From contig RCWM02000021.1 of assembly GCA_003667255.2 (NCBI GenBank), positions 5,066,501 to 5,130,500 on the forward strand: DNA of 64,000 bases, read 5' to 3'. Positions 1 to 11,401 of this stretch are shown here, one piece after another. This DNA comes from Euschistus heros (Eukaryota > Arthropoda > Insecta > Hemiptera > Pentatomidae). A program made the position numbers and the translations under genes. The notes under the pieces were generated by a model. It worked only from the letters and a program-made list of their open reading frames with translations. It was not told the DNA's origin and made no database searches. Numbering within the stretch: the first letter of the stretch is position 1; every line of letters starts with the position of its first letter.

Positions 1-1798
1 AAATCTGATTTCGATACCGCTCAAAGTTGTATTTTAGTTCGAGCTGACATACCATTCCGTAAATTAAGCCATTTTAAGTTTTATAACGTGTTTTCTTTTT
101 TTAATATTCTTCTTGTCTTATCTTTTTATTTAATAGCCTTATTACAATTTCTCTTTTCAACACTATTAGTTTAACCTTGAGTTTATAATTATGTATTGCA
201 ATTTTTTATTTTTCCTAAATAATGTATATAGTTGCATATTATAGGTATTATTTGCATATTTTACACTAATCATTTGCATACATCGTCTGCCTGGAGTAAA
301 TCACTAAGTAACAAAATAAATTTTTTTCCGTTTCAATATTCAAACGGGAATGTGCTCATTAAAAATTTCTCAGATGGTTACATAGCGAATTTTCTTATTC
401 TCTAATGTCCATATACAGCAGTTATATTCACTTGGTGAATTTATTTATATTCACTTTTTATACTTATGGGAAATGATAATATCAACACATAATTAAGATT
501 TTTTTCGAATTTAGAAAAAATTGCACTTAGTGACTTTTATCTCCAAGCAGAGGATATATGCATATTTTTTAAAGTTTTTATTGCATATAATGCACAGCCC
601 TAATTATAACTTATTTTGGTAATTTCCCTAACTCTCGATTAGTCTGTTCGTATAACTCACAGACGATTTAATTTCAATGGGGTTAATCGCGTTTGGATGC
701 TTTACATAGGGTTTTTTTATATGATAATAGGATAAATATGAAAAAAAAGATATGAAGTTAACAGAAAATAAATCTTTTTTTTTGTTTTTTTTTTCTTTTT
801 CTTTTCTTTTCTTTTCTTTTCTTTTTCCTTTGTAGTCGATGCTAACATAGAAATGAAGTAATACTATTACATAAAATTTTAACAGGGATACTTTTTAAAA
901 TGTGGAATATAGTTCGTGATGCGGTCAAAAATAAATCACATAGCAGCATTATGAGATAAAGTTCATAAATCATTTGTTAGTATCTCTTCGAACAAATATA
1001 ATTATAATTTATCACGGACTTGAAAAATAATTATTTCAGCTCATATATTAGAATTGAGTCAGGTTTCTGATTTTTTTTTTTTTTTTTTTTTTTTTCCCCC
1101 CACATGATAATGATTATAACATTCTAATATTTTGTAACGCAACTACCCATTGGAAGCACTTCAATATAAGTTCCTCACTAGGTAGTCCCATCTTATTTTC
1201 AGACGCCTAGAGATATCGGGAATGGAATGGGAAGAATTTTGGATAACACTAAAAGTTTAGGCATAAATTATCAACATATGAGACACATAGATTAGAACTA
1301 GAAGTCTCCTAAAATTATAAAATAAGTGAAATCGTTGAGAAAAAAACAAAACAAAAAAAAACTTGTAAACTCTTTGCTTGACCAATAATCAAACTTCATC
1401 TGCCTTTGGTAATTAACTAATTGACGAGATAAAATGAATAATTAATGACGTTTTATTCAATACCCTTTGGGCGTATTTTATAGCTTGATTGCATTCAACT
1501 CAATTCATAGGAATTAAAAATAATTTTTAATTCCAACAATCCAATTAAGCCGAATTACTGTAATTAAAAACAATCATTACAAACTCTTATGTATTACCAT
1601 TAATATAAAATCTAATTTAATATATATTAACGAATCATAAAAATAAATAATGAAAGATATCGGGGTTAAATAAAAAAAAATAATTATGACATAAGGGCCA
1701 GAAAAATAACTGCCGAACTTATGTGTTTTTTTGGGGTGCTGATTCCGAATCTGAAGTTGGCAGCCATCGGCCTCATGCTCAAAGTCGCAAAAACTGCC
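1..1798. other. AT-rich non-coding stretch
   Basis: No gene seen. It holds a C/T-rich tract near 771-835, a run of 25 T at 1071-1095, and TTGCATAT-like words between 230 and 600. The segment near 545-605 ends in TGCACAGCCCTA, which looks like one end of a hAT-like element whose other end I could not find. It may be intronic for the Asator gene; that is an inference. Confidence 0.5.
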
Positions 1799-2964
1799 TA
1801 AAATACTGGTTATGTTCGGCTTTTTACCTATGATACGACAACAAAGCATTTTTCGAAGAAAGTCTCTTTTAGTTTTAGTATCTCATAATTGGTACCAGTT
1901 ATGGCCTTGGGAAAAATTGTAAAAATCTTGAGATCAGTGAACCTTTGCGAAAACACGTTTGTCGTACTATTTTGGCCAAAACTCCGAAACAATTAGTCCA
2001 ATCCAAAATTACTTTTTTTTTCATTTTAAAGCTGGTTGAATATTCTATTAGACTCCATATATGAAGTTTCAACCAAGTCCCTTAAAATACCCTTGCTAGA
2101 ACGTTAAAAATGCTGTAATTTTATGAATTTCCAAGTTTTTTTAGCCACATTTTTCGCTATAACTTCGAAACTATTATTCCGATCCAAAATTTCGATTCTT
2201 CATCTAAAAGCTGGTTAAATTATATTATTATATTAAATCCCGTAAAACAACCAGCCAACTTAAAATGATTTAATTGTCATATTTTGCCGAAACCTACCAC
2301 ATTTGGAGAGCTAGAGTGGGTGTTTTACGGTATTTAATATAATTACATGTATAGGATCTAACAGTAAATTAAACCAGCTTTCAGAAGGAAAAAAGAAATT
2401 CGGATTGGAATAATATTTGCGGGGTTAATGCGAAAAATGTACCAAAACAACTTTCATTTCACAACAGTTCGCGGTTTTTAGCTTTCTGGGATTGGCCAAA
2501 AACCAAATAAATTTAATCAGCTTAAAGATGAAGAAAAATTTTTTTGAATCGGACATATATTATTGAAGTTATAGTCAATTATATGCCAAACTTGGATTTC
2601 ACAACAGTACCGGTTTTTTAGCGTGCTGCCATGCGAAATGTAAAGGGTGTTAAAACGTTATAGTGAGAGTCTAAAAGTAAATTTAACCAGCAGAAAAAAA
2701 GTAATTTTGGATCGGACCAAAGGTTTCGGAGTTACAGCCAAAAGAGTACGACAAACGTGTTTTCGCGAAGAAGTGGGTCTGACCTTGATTTCGCCAATTT
2801 CTACGATTTTTCCCAAGATCATAACTTAGTTACAAAGTTCGGAGTCGTTGTTTTCATTTCGTAGGTTCTATTTCTAGCTTCAATTAATATACAAAGACAC
2901 CCTTCGAAAAACGTTTCATTGTCGTGTTATAGGTAAAAAAAAACGAAAATAACCGGTATTTTAA
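1799..2964. mobile_element. Foldback (long palindromic) repeat element
   Basis: The two ends are inverted copies: AAATACTGGTTATG near 1801 mirrors AATAACCGGTATTTT near 2948, and the TACCTATGATACGACAACAA block near 1827 mirrors TTGTCGTGTTATAGGTA near 2920. A sub-repeat of about 65 bp around AGCTGGTTAAAT occurs twice forward (near 1980 and 2160) and three times inverted (near 2370, 2510 and 2670). No transposase frame was seen. A non-autonomous foldback element is the simplest reading; the superfamily is unknown. Confidence 0.65.
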
Positions 2965-3531
2965 ATATATATATATATTATATTATATGTAATATACATA
3001 TGATAGTTTCGGGTAATGCATAGCAATCTAAGTGATTACTGAACACATATTCGTGATAGCATCACATTACCTCATCCATTTTATATCGCTCATGGAATGC
3101 TGCAGCGTGTTAGAGCAGAGAAAACGATTCAACAACCTCGGTCCACTTAGAAAGTAGAAGTATTAAAACGTTTTTCGAAAGTTTTTGAAATAGCTTTGTC
3201 ATCGGACAAATATAATAAATACAACAATCTTGAGACAAGAAAAAAAATTGGTAACCTCCAAAATATGCAGATTATATCCCGTATTTAATATTAGGTCTTT
3301 TTGTAAATACAAATGTTTTTTTTTTTGTTTTTTTTTGGTTATCTATATTAGATACTTGGTTTATTTCCTTATAAGTATAATTTCACGATTTTTTGTTATA
3401 AATATTTTTTAAGTTTACTTTTTTTCTAATTTTATAATAGATAAGGGATGATTAATGAACTCCACTATCTAAGTTGTGCATATTTTATTTTTTATTTAGA
3501 AATATATAAAAAATTAATTTAAATATTTATA

Positions 3532-3620
<89 letters not shown>

Positions 3621-4079
3621 ATCTTATAGGATATAAGATTTTCTAATGATCGAATGATTAGTGAATACTAATGGCGGAAAATCATTGAACTTCATGTAAA
3701 TACGATAGCACCATAATTACGGAATTCATTATTTCCACACTCAATTAAGAAGTATGGTATCGTGATAATCAGTAGTAATTAATACATTTATTATTATTAA
3801 TTTATAAATTTATATTTACAAAAAAACAATTATTTTCATTTTTCCATAAATAATTTTTCAAATGTTATGTTATAATTAAATAATACTATATATTAATATC
3901 TCCCATTATCCAGAGCTCTATTAACTGGGATTCAGAAGGGCCAGTATTTTCTTTCTGTTGTTTTAAATATTTAAAAATTCATGCATAAAACCGCTGAGAG
4001 AGTTCCTATTTCTAGTCCAATGGTAAGTGGAAAAGCAATATGGTTTCATAAAAACTTTTAAAATTTTCCACTCGCGTAA
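2965..4079. other. AT-rich non-coding stretch
   Basis: No gene seen. It contains a long (TA) microsatellite and short T runs. Confidence 0.5.
3535..3618. repeat. (TA)n microsatellite
   Basis: Uninterrupted TA dinucleotides for about 84 bases, with TAGGATAT-like words on both flanks. Confidence 0.95.
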
Positions 4080-4099
4080 GGGAATGGCTCTACAAATTA

Positions 4100-4400
4100 G
4101 AAAAAAAAAAACAGGATGTCAGGCAGTTGGCCATTCAAGGGGAGAATCTTAGCAGTGATAATGTAGTAGCCATGTATTTATTTATTTATTTATTTCAAAT
4201 TTAACTGCTTGGTAAAAAAAGTCTAATTCCCTTCCTGATCAAATTTATAATGCGGATGAATCAGGATTTTTTTAGATACTTCCATTCAAAAACTTGAGCA
4301 GCTCAATCCGAAAAATATGCTAACAAAACTACCAGAGAATGGCTTACAATTTCAACATGGTGTAATCCTCAACGAGATCAAAACCTAATAAATGCAATTT
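4100..4400 (+). pseudogene. pogo/Tigger (jerky-like) transposase relic
   Basis: A hand-translated frame reads LPDQIYNADESGFF, then a stop, then ILPFKNLSSS. This resembles the DDE block of pogo/Tigger transposases (IYNADESG...LP.KTL). Slightly upstream, RQLAIQGENLSSDN is compatible with the CENP-B-type DNA-binding part. Stops and frame changes show it is dead. The fragment runs directly into a Helitron 3' end, so one element may have inserted in, or captured, the other. Family assignment is moderate because only one motif block is clear. Confidence 0.45.
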
Positions 4401-4572
4401 TAATCAGGCTAAAAATTACAGATATGCTTGAAAACGTCATTGAGGAAATAATGCTTGTTATTGCATTCTGCAATACAAGATTTTTATCGAAAAAATAAAA
4501 CTTCGATTATTAGATAAAATTAATTAAATGTTTAACTTATATGAGCGGTCGAAGACGCGACGGGAATGCTAG
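4380..4572 (+). mobile_element. Helitron family A, 3' terminal fragment
   Basis: It ends GAGCGGTCGAAGACGCGACG...GCTAG followed by T. This matches the hairpin-plus-CTAG terminus of the other family A copies in the window (best at 39740-39769). The preceding 150 bases align with the 3' part of the copy ending at 18813. Confidence 0.7.
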
Positions 4573-5516
4573 TTTAATGATATTTAAAAAAATAATTTAT
4601 CCAGTAGCTATAAGCAATTTTTTAATAATTAAACAAAATATAATAATAGGAGAAATAATATGCATTTTTTTAATACAAAATTTCTTGTTTTAATTATTAT
4701 AAATGCTCCCAACGTAGGCTGTTATTTTTCAACATTAAAAAAAATATGCATAATGCGAAGTACCAAGAGATGAAATAAACTAGGACAAAAATATCTATGG
4801 CCGGATTTTCTGCTGTTGTTGACCTACAAAAGATTTTTCATATTGTTAAACGCAAAAAATCTGTCCTGTACATAACTTTATTTATTTTTAACATTTTCCA
4901 ATAAAACTAATTAGTTATGCCGAGTAAAAAGCATAAAACTCCACGACATAATATGTAATATATTTTAAACTAATATTTTATGATCAAATCATTTTTAAGA
5001 GAAAAGTAATTCATTGATAAATACAGGGAAATAATCAATTTAATGATATTTAAAAAAAAAAATAATGGTATAAATATATTATAGACTATGCATTTAATAA
5101 ATATTTATTTATATTATTAAAAATATCCACTTATGTTGTCATATTCCTAGACAGACCTTTTTGTTATATTTTTCAAGTAGCCTTGATGAAGTTTTCTAAT
5201 GTAAGCCGAGACGTTGGCACAACTGATATTTTTATATTATATATTATGGCAGACTATTGGTTCTGTTTAATACAAAAATCTACATAAGTGTTTTACAGAC
5301 ACCATTTTTAAAAATTAGCAAAATAACCTAATCCAAGTAAACCTTTAAAAAATAATCCAGACTTTTTTTTTTTTTGGCATGGCTTTTGGCTATAGGTCTA
5401 TAGTTTTTTTGTAAGTCTTTTTCATCCTCAAAACTGTAACATATTGGCACGCTCAAGCTCTGTTGGTCTTGCTCGGATTGAAAATTTGAAGACAGTTCCC
5501 TTATCCGATATTCGAT

Positions 5517-5518
<2 letters not shown>
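4573..5518. other. AT-rich non-coding stretch
   Basis: No gene or named repeat recognised. Confidence 0.5.

Positions 5519-5598
<80 letters not shown>
5519..5598. repeat. (TA)n microsatellite
   Basis: About 80 bases of TA repeat. It produces spurious open frames of alternating Tyr-Ile on both strands. Confidence 0.95.
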
Positions 5599-5602
<4 letters not shown>

Positions 5603-5739
5603 TTATATATAACAATATGGATGAGAAGTGGCAACACATATAAGAAAGTAATTTAACACTTTATAATCGGATAAATAAGAAATGATTTTACGATATTTAC
5701 ATTTTGTTTGATGAGTCTGTTTTTTACAAGGGGAGGCAT

Positions 5740-6861
5740 TTCTACCGTTCCATGTGGGGTATTCTTTGGTTTAATCATCTTTTTATTGCTTTCGAACAGT
5801 GTTGAAAAATCATAGTTTGCGCAACATATTGTATGATGGGATTACTAAGAATTGTTACAAAATATCCTACCACAACTTCATCACGATATTCCACCTGAAG
5901 TTCGGCAAAATATGATTTTCCAACACCATGGTGCTCCTCCGCATTATTCGAAACCAATTCAAATATAAACCAACGATGTACATGGACAGCTAGAAATGCC
6001 TTCTCCTGTAAAAACACACTCATCTGCCCGAAAAATTCACCTCAAAAAGTAGTATTCTTCAACACAATCTGCATTCAGAAGCTGACTGCAAAATTGAGGT
6101 ATATGTTAATTATCATTGGATTTTAAACATTACATTGAAAATCTAATAAAATAAATACTAAATAATAAATACTAAATAAATAAATGTAATAACATAAGAT
6201 CCTCTGATCCAGTGTTGCTTTATTGACAGTTTTCCTTCATTTTCTATTAAACAATAATTTTTTCCTTTGCTTTTTATTCCAGTGAAGAGTTTATTATGTT
6301 TAGAATGCACATTTTCATTAAGAGATTGACATAATTTTTTATTTACACAAGTAACTGATTTGTATGCCAAATGAGAACACCACGTTTTTTCGGTTTCAAA
6401 AGTAAATTTCTCCATTAAAACGAAACAGAATCATTAGGTTTAACATACCATTTGAAAGGTTATTAAATTTGCATGTTTTTGTGAGATTTGCAGTTTTGAC
6501 GATAGTTTTTTCGAAAAACAGTGAGCGTTGAAGTAATTAAGACATTGTGACTCCCCCAAATAAGGTGAAGATCAAGCTGTACTTTAGATACCAAGTTTGT
6601 AAAATTCAAGGTTACAGGTACTAAGCTATTATAGAAAATTGAATGCTAAATCCGAAAATGTGATCAGAATTTGAAAAATATTTAAACAAAATGGAGATAT
6701 TATAGCTTTTATGGAAAAAATTGGTTTCCTAAAAAAAATTCTTTGATTTTTCATATATCTGCAACGGATTGGAATAGAAAGGTGATATATGCGGCACTGC
6801 TACATTTTTGATCTAGTTTCACCCATTTTTTTTTTTTTTACACTAAGAGGTACTCACCCTG
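5740..6861 (+). mobile_element. IS630/Tc1/mariner-type transposon relic (D-to-H in DDE block)
   Basis: A plus-strand frame near 5890-5960 reads PPEVRQNMIFQHHGAPPHYS. This matches the IFQQDGAPPHYS block of insect IS630/Tc1/mariner-type transposases, but the catalytic Asp is His and an in-frame stop follows within a few codons. The 3' boundary is ACTCACCCTG followed by TA, the same terminus as the 513-bp element at 25722-26234. Sequence from about 5930 onward repeats in the copy at 43930-44556, including the Asp loss. The 5' boundary is not defined. Confidence 0.6.
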
Positions 6862-6872
6862 TATAATTAGTC

Positions 6873-6950
6873 GCTAGGTTCTACAGTTTATATTGGTTCT
6901 ACAGCTATATTGGTTCTACAGCTATATTGGTTCTACAGTTTATATTGGTT
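6873..6950. repeat. 17-bp minisatellite, about 4 units
   Basis: The unit TTGGTTCTACAGCTATA is repeated about four times with small changes (AGTTTATA in the outer units). It begins a few bases after the transposon relic ends. Confidence 0.85.
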
Positions 6951-7546
6951 TGAATAAAAATTATCGGTATCGTTTGAAACCTCTATTAATTTTACAAATT
7001 ATAAATAGGCATATCCATGATTTATTGTTTTTCCCAGTAAGGGTAATATTGCTTCTTATTTTTTTTTCTATTATTCTTTATTTCTATTTTGCAAAAATAT
7101 AAGTTGAAATAACGCAGCTTTTTCCCTCATAAATTGGAGCAATAACATCTTAATCAATGTAAAAAAATACTTTTAACCATTAAAAATTGTTAAACATATG
7201 AATTTTGGCCAATAATAAATTTAAAGGAAATGTGTAAAATAAATAGTAATAATAATAAAAGGGGGAAAAAAAAAAATATACTGAAACTCCTGATATAGAG
7301 AAACTTTTAAATTGAATTAAAAATGGTCGATAGTCAACGGGATGGAAAAACAAGGGGAGGTTATTTGACGCAACCACACGAAACCCGGGTTTCTTAGGTT
7401 TTTACCCAAGCACTAACCATAACCTGTAACAAGGTCCGAATCTGCGCAAGCTAATGCCAACATATGTCAGATGTTTAGGTACATGTAAAAAAGTATTTAT
7501 AAACTATACATTAGCTTATAAAAAGCGAAATTACATTTATTTTTAG
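6951..7546. other. AT-rich non-coding stretch
   Basis: No gene seen. Confidence 0.5.
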
Positions 7547-7684
7547 TTTGATCAAATTGTATGTAAATATTCGAAACAAGAGGAAAGAAAAAAGTTAGAA
7601 GAGTATGCTCAGAATTTGATATTAGCTACACCTACTCTCCTTTATGTGAAGCAGAGAACTTTACATGTAATCTATTTTATTAAA
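7547..7684 (+). CDS. Candidate internal exon, unknown protein
   Basis: I do not recognise the product. The segment follows a pyrimidine-rich acceptor (TTACATTTATTTTTAG) and ends at TTAAA/GTAAGA. It is exactly 46 codons, open in phase 0/0. The translation is charged and helix-prone (FDQIVCKYSKQEERKKLEEY at the start, ILATPTLLYVKQRTL further on), unlike the low-complexity translations around it. It lies on the strand opposite the Asator exon, about 0.7 kb away. It could be an exon of a nested gene, part of an unrecognised transposon gene, or chance. Confidence 0.3.
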
Positions 7685-8371
7685 GTAAGAAATGAATGCA
7701 TTTTTCAAGCTAATCTAAAAACAAAATTTTTATACGTCTTGCTAATTTAATAGAAAACAAAAAAATTTTTAATAAAATTCCATTTAAATCCTATAACTCA
7801 AGTGTGTTAAAAATACTTTCAATTCTGTACCTATTTTAAAATATATTCTTAGGGTATCGTTCACGGATTTTACATTAGTTATGGATCTTGCAAAATACAT
7901 TCCACTAATAATGTTGGGTGTGAGATTTCTTGTTTCTTGTATGGTAATTAAGGAAAAATAACTTGAAATTTCAACTTCATTGAACTATTCTTTTTATAAT
8001 TATAGTATGAATATTTCTGATGATTTTCATAAGGGTGTCAATAACTGTCTGGTATATCAGGATAACACTCCTCCCCTTCAGTAATAAAACAAAATTTAAG
8101 CATGCACACATCAGATCGTGAATTTATGAAGCTCGTAAATTAAGTAATAATGTATTTAGATTTATATTATTGGGTGAAATGATACGTAAATAGAAGACAT
8201 TCATTCCTCTAGAAAAAAAAAATTAACAACAATAAGTTGTCAAATGAAATTTACTCATTCTTTCTAAGCTACGTGGGAAAGTTAATGGGATAAAATATTA
8301 ATGGATTGATGGATTTTTTATAAGGCTGTGGTTAATGCAATGATAAGACAGATATCTGATAAGGGACTCAC
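7685..8371. other. Start of Asator downstream intron (minus strand); otherwise empty
   Basis: On the minus strand the intron opens with GTGAGT directly after the exon. No further kinase exon (glycine-rich loop, VAIK, HRD or DFG coding) was seen from here to position 1. Confidence 0.5.
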
Positions 8372-8501
8372 CACTTTCCATCTCTCCTTGACGATGTGCC
8401 CAGGCTGGAGAAGGTCTGCGCTGGTCATGGTTATGTTGTTATTCTGGTCTGTTGATTCATCTACCAATAATCCGTACTCCTCCGAGATATCATTGTAGTT
8501 C
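8372..8501 (-). CDS. asator: Asator / tau-tubulin kinase, N-terminal coding exon
   Basis: This exon encodes the start of the insect orthologue of tau-tubulin kinase (TTBK), a CK1-group Ser/Thr kinase; Drosophila Asator is reported to be linked to microtubules and the spindle. The minus strand reads MTSADLLQPGHIVKERWKV, essentially the opening of the kinase up to the residue before RKIGGGGFGEIY. Upstream in-frame residues (NYNDISEEYGLLVDESTD) precede the Met, so a longer N-terminus is possible. The acceptor is TTGTCTCCTATTTAG and the donor GTGAGT. The exon is 130 nt: one base completing a codon plus 43 codons. The rest of the kinase domain is not in the window below this exon. Family identity is strong; the start codon choice is inferred. 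Confidence 0.85.
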
Positions 8502-8640
8502 CTAAATAGGAGACAACAATAATTAGAACACAGCACTAAAAGTCAAAACTCATTGTTTTAAGTTTCTTAAGTATATACTTTTCATTGTTCTTCTAAAGAC
8601 TAATATCGAGGAACTATAGACGAAAGGACGTTCACACTGG
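8502..8640. other. Asator upstream intron or 5' flank
   Basis: Contains the pyrimidine-rich acceptor of the Asator exon. No promoter motif recognised. Confidence 0.4.
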
Positions 8641-9010
8641 AGTTTAATTTTTCCCGGAGCCGGCTGTGATGACTCACTGACTAGCAAGGCCGATCACCAC
8701 ACCCTGACTGGCGCTCGATAGAGGGCACGATCGGGGTACCCCAGGAGTACCTCAGGAACCCGGAGGACATCCTCCCCGAAGACAGGGGCCAGCGAGAGGA
8801 CACAATCACAACCCTGAAGAAGACGGTAGGACCGGCATCCTGGACCGAACGCAAGCACCTGATCCTAGGGGTCAATACTGTTGGCCGCCATGGCAGCGCC
8901 AGAGCTCCCTGGTGGTCGCTCCCTCAACTACGCCTCTCATGTCAGCTGTGTTTACTTCCGTCGCCTATGTCAAGCTTAGGGCCATCTTATTGGATCCAGG
9001 CGACATGGAG
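8641..9010. other. GC-rich island of unknown nature
   Basis: About 370 bases much richer in G+C than the surroundings. On the plus strand a frame without a Met stays open for over 90 codons (PDWRSIEGTIGVPQEYLRNP near its start). A CCGCCATGGCAGC block in another frame opens a short MAAPELPGGRSLNYA reading. The minus strand has a 64-codon frame. None is recognisable. It could be an unrecognised exon, an old element end, or part of the Asator 5' region. Confidence 0.4.
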
Positions 9011-9451
9011 TTATATTAATACTATACCACAAAATAAAAATAAAAAAAACACGTCCAAATAATAATAAAAAAAAATTTTCTGTTTAAAGGCGTAAAATCA
9101 CAAAAGTATTCAACGCCTATGGCTCTTAGTTATTTTAATTTTTAATTATTTAAATTTATATTTTTTAAATGAATCTTATTTAATATATCGCACATGTATT
9201 TCATAAGTAATACAACTCAAAACTTTGCATGAAAAAAAAAATATATAAAATTGCACGGTCTTGTATGAAAAACCACAACCGCAAGTGATAAGTAATAGGT
9301 GAGATTTGAAGTTAATTCGATACATTTTTGACATTTCAAAGAATATTAGTGGACTTAACAATAAATATAAAAATACAGATTTTGGAGTTGTGTCACTTTT
9401 GAAATACATGCGATATTGAGAACTTGAAAAAAAAAAGATTAGTTTTTAAAA
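9011..9451. other. AT-rich non-coding stretch
   Basis: No gene seen. Confidence 0.5.
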
Positions 9452-9590
9452 TGTTTTTATTTGCGCCTTGAATTCTGTAAATATTCGGTGCAGTACTGAA
9501 CTCTTTGAGCGAAGAATATAACTGGGGAATTCCTGTAATATATGTTTCACTGTAACCACCTCACCGCAGTATTGACACTTAGGTGGCAGC
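9452..9590 (-). pseudogene. LINE C-terminal zinc-knuckle fragment
   Basis: The minus-strand frame reads PPKCQYCGEVVTVKHILQEF and continues PSYILRSKSSVLHRIF. The Cys-x2-Cys...His block with HILxECP is typical of the tail after RNase H in I/R1/Jockey-type LINEs. Only this tail is present. It abuts the palindromic repeat that follows. Confidence 0.55.
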
Positions 9591-10045
9591 TACTTGTAGT
9601 CCAGTCAATGAATGCTGAAATGAGGAGTGTAGAGTGCATGGAATATCCGATTATGTTTGACCTCATAGCTTAGTTAGGAGAAGTTAGAAGGTAAACATAC
9701 TAAAAGTTCTCTCCCCTGGGGGTTGAGCTAACGGTGGGGGGAAAGGATAAAAGTTGATTTTTTTTGGTTTATATTGATTATATTTCGAAAACGGTTGACT
9801 AGAAAAATATGCTTCAAATAACAATTAAATTTTATAATAAATTGTTTCTATACATTTTTGTCGAACTTTTAACGGTTTTCGAGATATAAATTATACCGTT
9901 GGAATTTTGACAAATATGTATAGAATCAATTTTATAGGAAATTGAATTAAGTTTGATTTGTAATATATTTTTCTAGAGTCCGCCGTTTCCGAGATATAAT
10001 AGAAAAACCCAAAAATGGGACCTCCCCCCACTACACCACTAGATG
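9591..10045. repeat. Palindromic repeat family P, partial copy
   Basis: It begins with AGTCCAGTCAATGAATGCTG and GTGCATGGAATATCCG, then GTTGAGCTAACGGTGGGGGG and a TTTCGAAAACGGTTGACTAG block. The second part carries the inverted version (TTTTTCTAGAGTCCGCCG...GGGACCTCC). Related copies lie at 15385-16075 and 45000-46110. No coding content. Confidence 0.7.
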
Positions 10046-11401
10046 TTTTTTGTTGTTTTTTTACCTTTATTTTATTTTCTGTTTGTATGTGCTGTGCTAC
10101 TAAAACCCGTGAAGTAGTTTAAACATTGCTGAAAGAAACATAATATAAAACGTCTCTATCACCTTTAAAAGTATCAATTGACGTACATACTTTCCAAAAA
10201 GATGATTCGTCTTTGCAAGAGTGATTTTTAGCATATTTAGATTACACAAATAAACAGTTGACGAATAATGTGTCTTATCCGACACTCCGTAAGAGACTGG
10301 GTAATAGAATGATGGCAGGGGAAAGAGAAATTAGAAATGTGAAGTAAAATTAGAAATATTTGAGCGAGCGAGAACGTGAAATAAACCGATTAAACAAATA
10401 AATTAAGAGCACCGAATGCGATCGAAAGTACGCACAAAGTGAAGAATCAGGACCTGGAAAAACACGAACTCGTTCATCAGGAGGGAAAAAAATAAATTCC
10501 CATAGCTAATTTTGAGTTTTTATTTTTATTTTTATTTTTATTTATTTTTTTTGCCTGCTAAGAAAGTGGACAATTTTAAATGTCAAATGCTGCTATTCCG
10601 GATCTCACAGATAAAAATGTTAAAACTATAGTATTTCAGTTAATTTCAGTATTTTTTCTGAACATATAAAAGAATTTTGAAGAGGTAATATAACCTTCAA
10701 CTATGACAAGGTCTACTGCAAACTAGCCACGCGATCCACACACAACTTCTAATTTATAAATTAGTTCGACCAATTAACGTAAGAGCGAAGCTCTTCACAC
10801 TTTCAAAAAACTTTCTGATAGAGCTATTGACATCTAGAAACATTTCCAACTCAACCATAGACGAACTAACAACCGTAGACGTATATCAATTTGAATTAAT
10901 TCAACAAATTAATTCCGCAATGAGAGTTCGAGCGTGGAGTATTAAGATACGCCAGTTATATAATAAATTTCAAATGAAACAAATGTGAAATTCAGAACAC
11001 GCTTGATGAAGTTCTAAGCATAAAAAAAAAAAGTTCGGATGCGAAAGGAATAATAGTAATTAAAATAATCATCAAGTTGGTGATAACTAAGGCTGTGAAA
11101 TAAAAATACCTTGTTAAAATATATACTTTCCAACAAAACCTTTTTCGATAAAATAACGCGACAAGTTCTGTATTGAGACTTTTAAGGGTGATGGGAACGT
11201 TTTATGTTGTGATTGTTTTCCTAAACTTGTATCAACTACAGGACTGTTGGGTCTTTTTTACTTTAAACATCCCAGTTACTTTTCTAAGTAACATGCGATC
11301 TAGATAAAATAACAGTCGCTATGAGATAACCTAACTACCATATGACCATTTATATTCAGTATTACGTTCTAGTTATCATTTTTAACCTGCTTATTTTAAA
11401 T
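10046..11401. other. AT-rich non-coding stretch
   Basis: No gene seen. A TTTTTATTTTTATTT simple repeat lies near 10518-10550. Confidence 0.5.

Noticed and set aside
5428..5656. Open frames of alternating Tyr-Ile on both strands
   Set aside because: They are translations of the (TA)n microsatellite; the same applies near 55470-55590.
1..8371. Further Asator kinase exons on the minus strand
   Set aside because: I looked for coding of the Gly-rich loop and the catalytic motifs and saw none.
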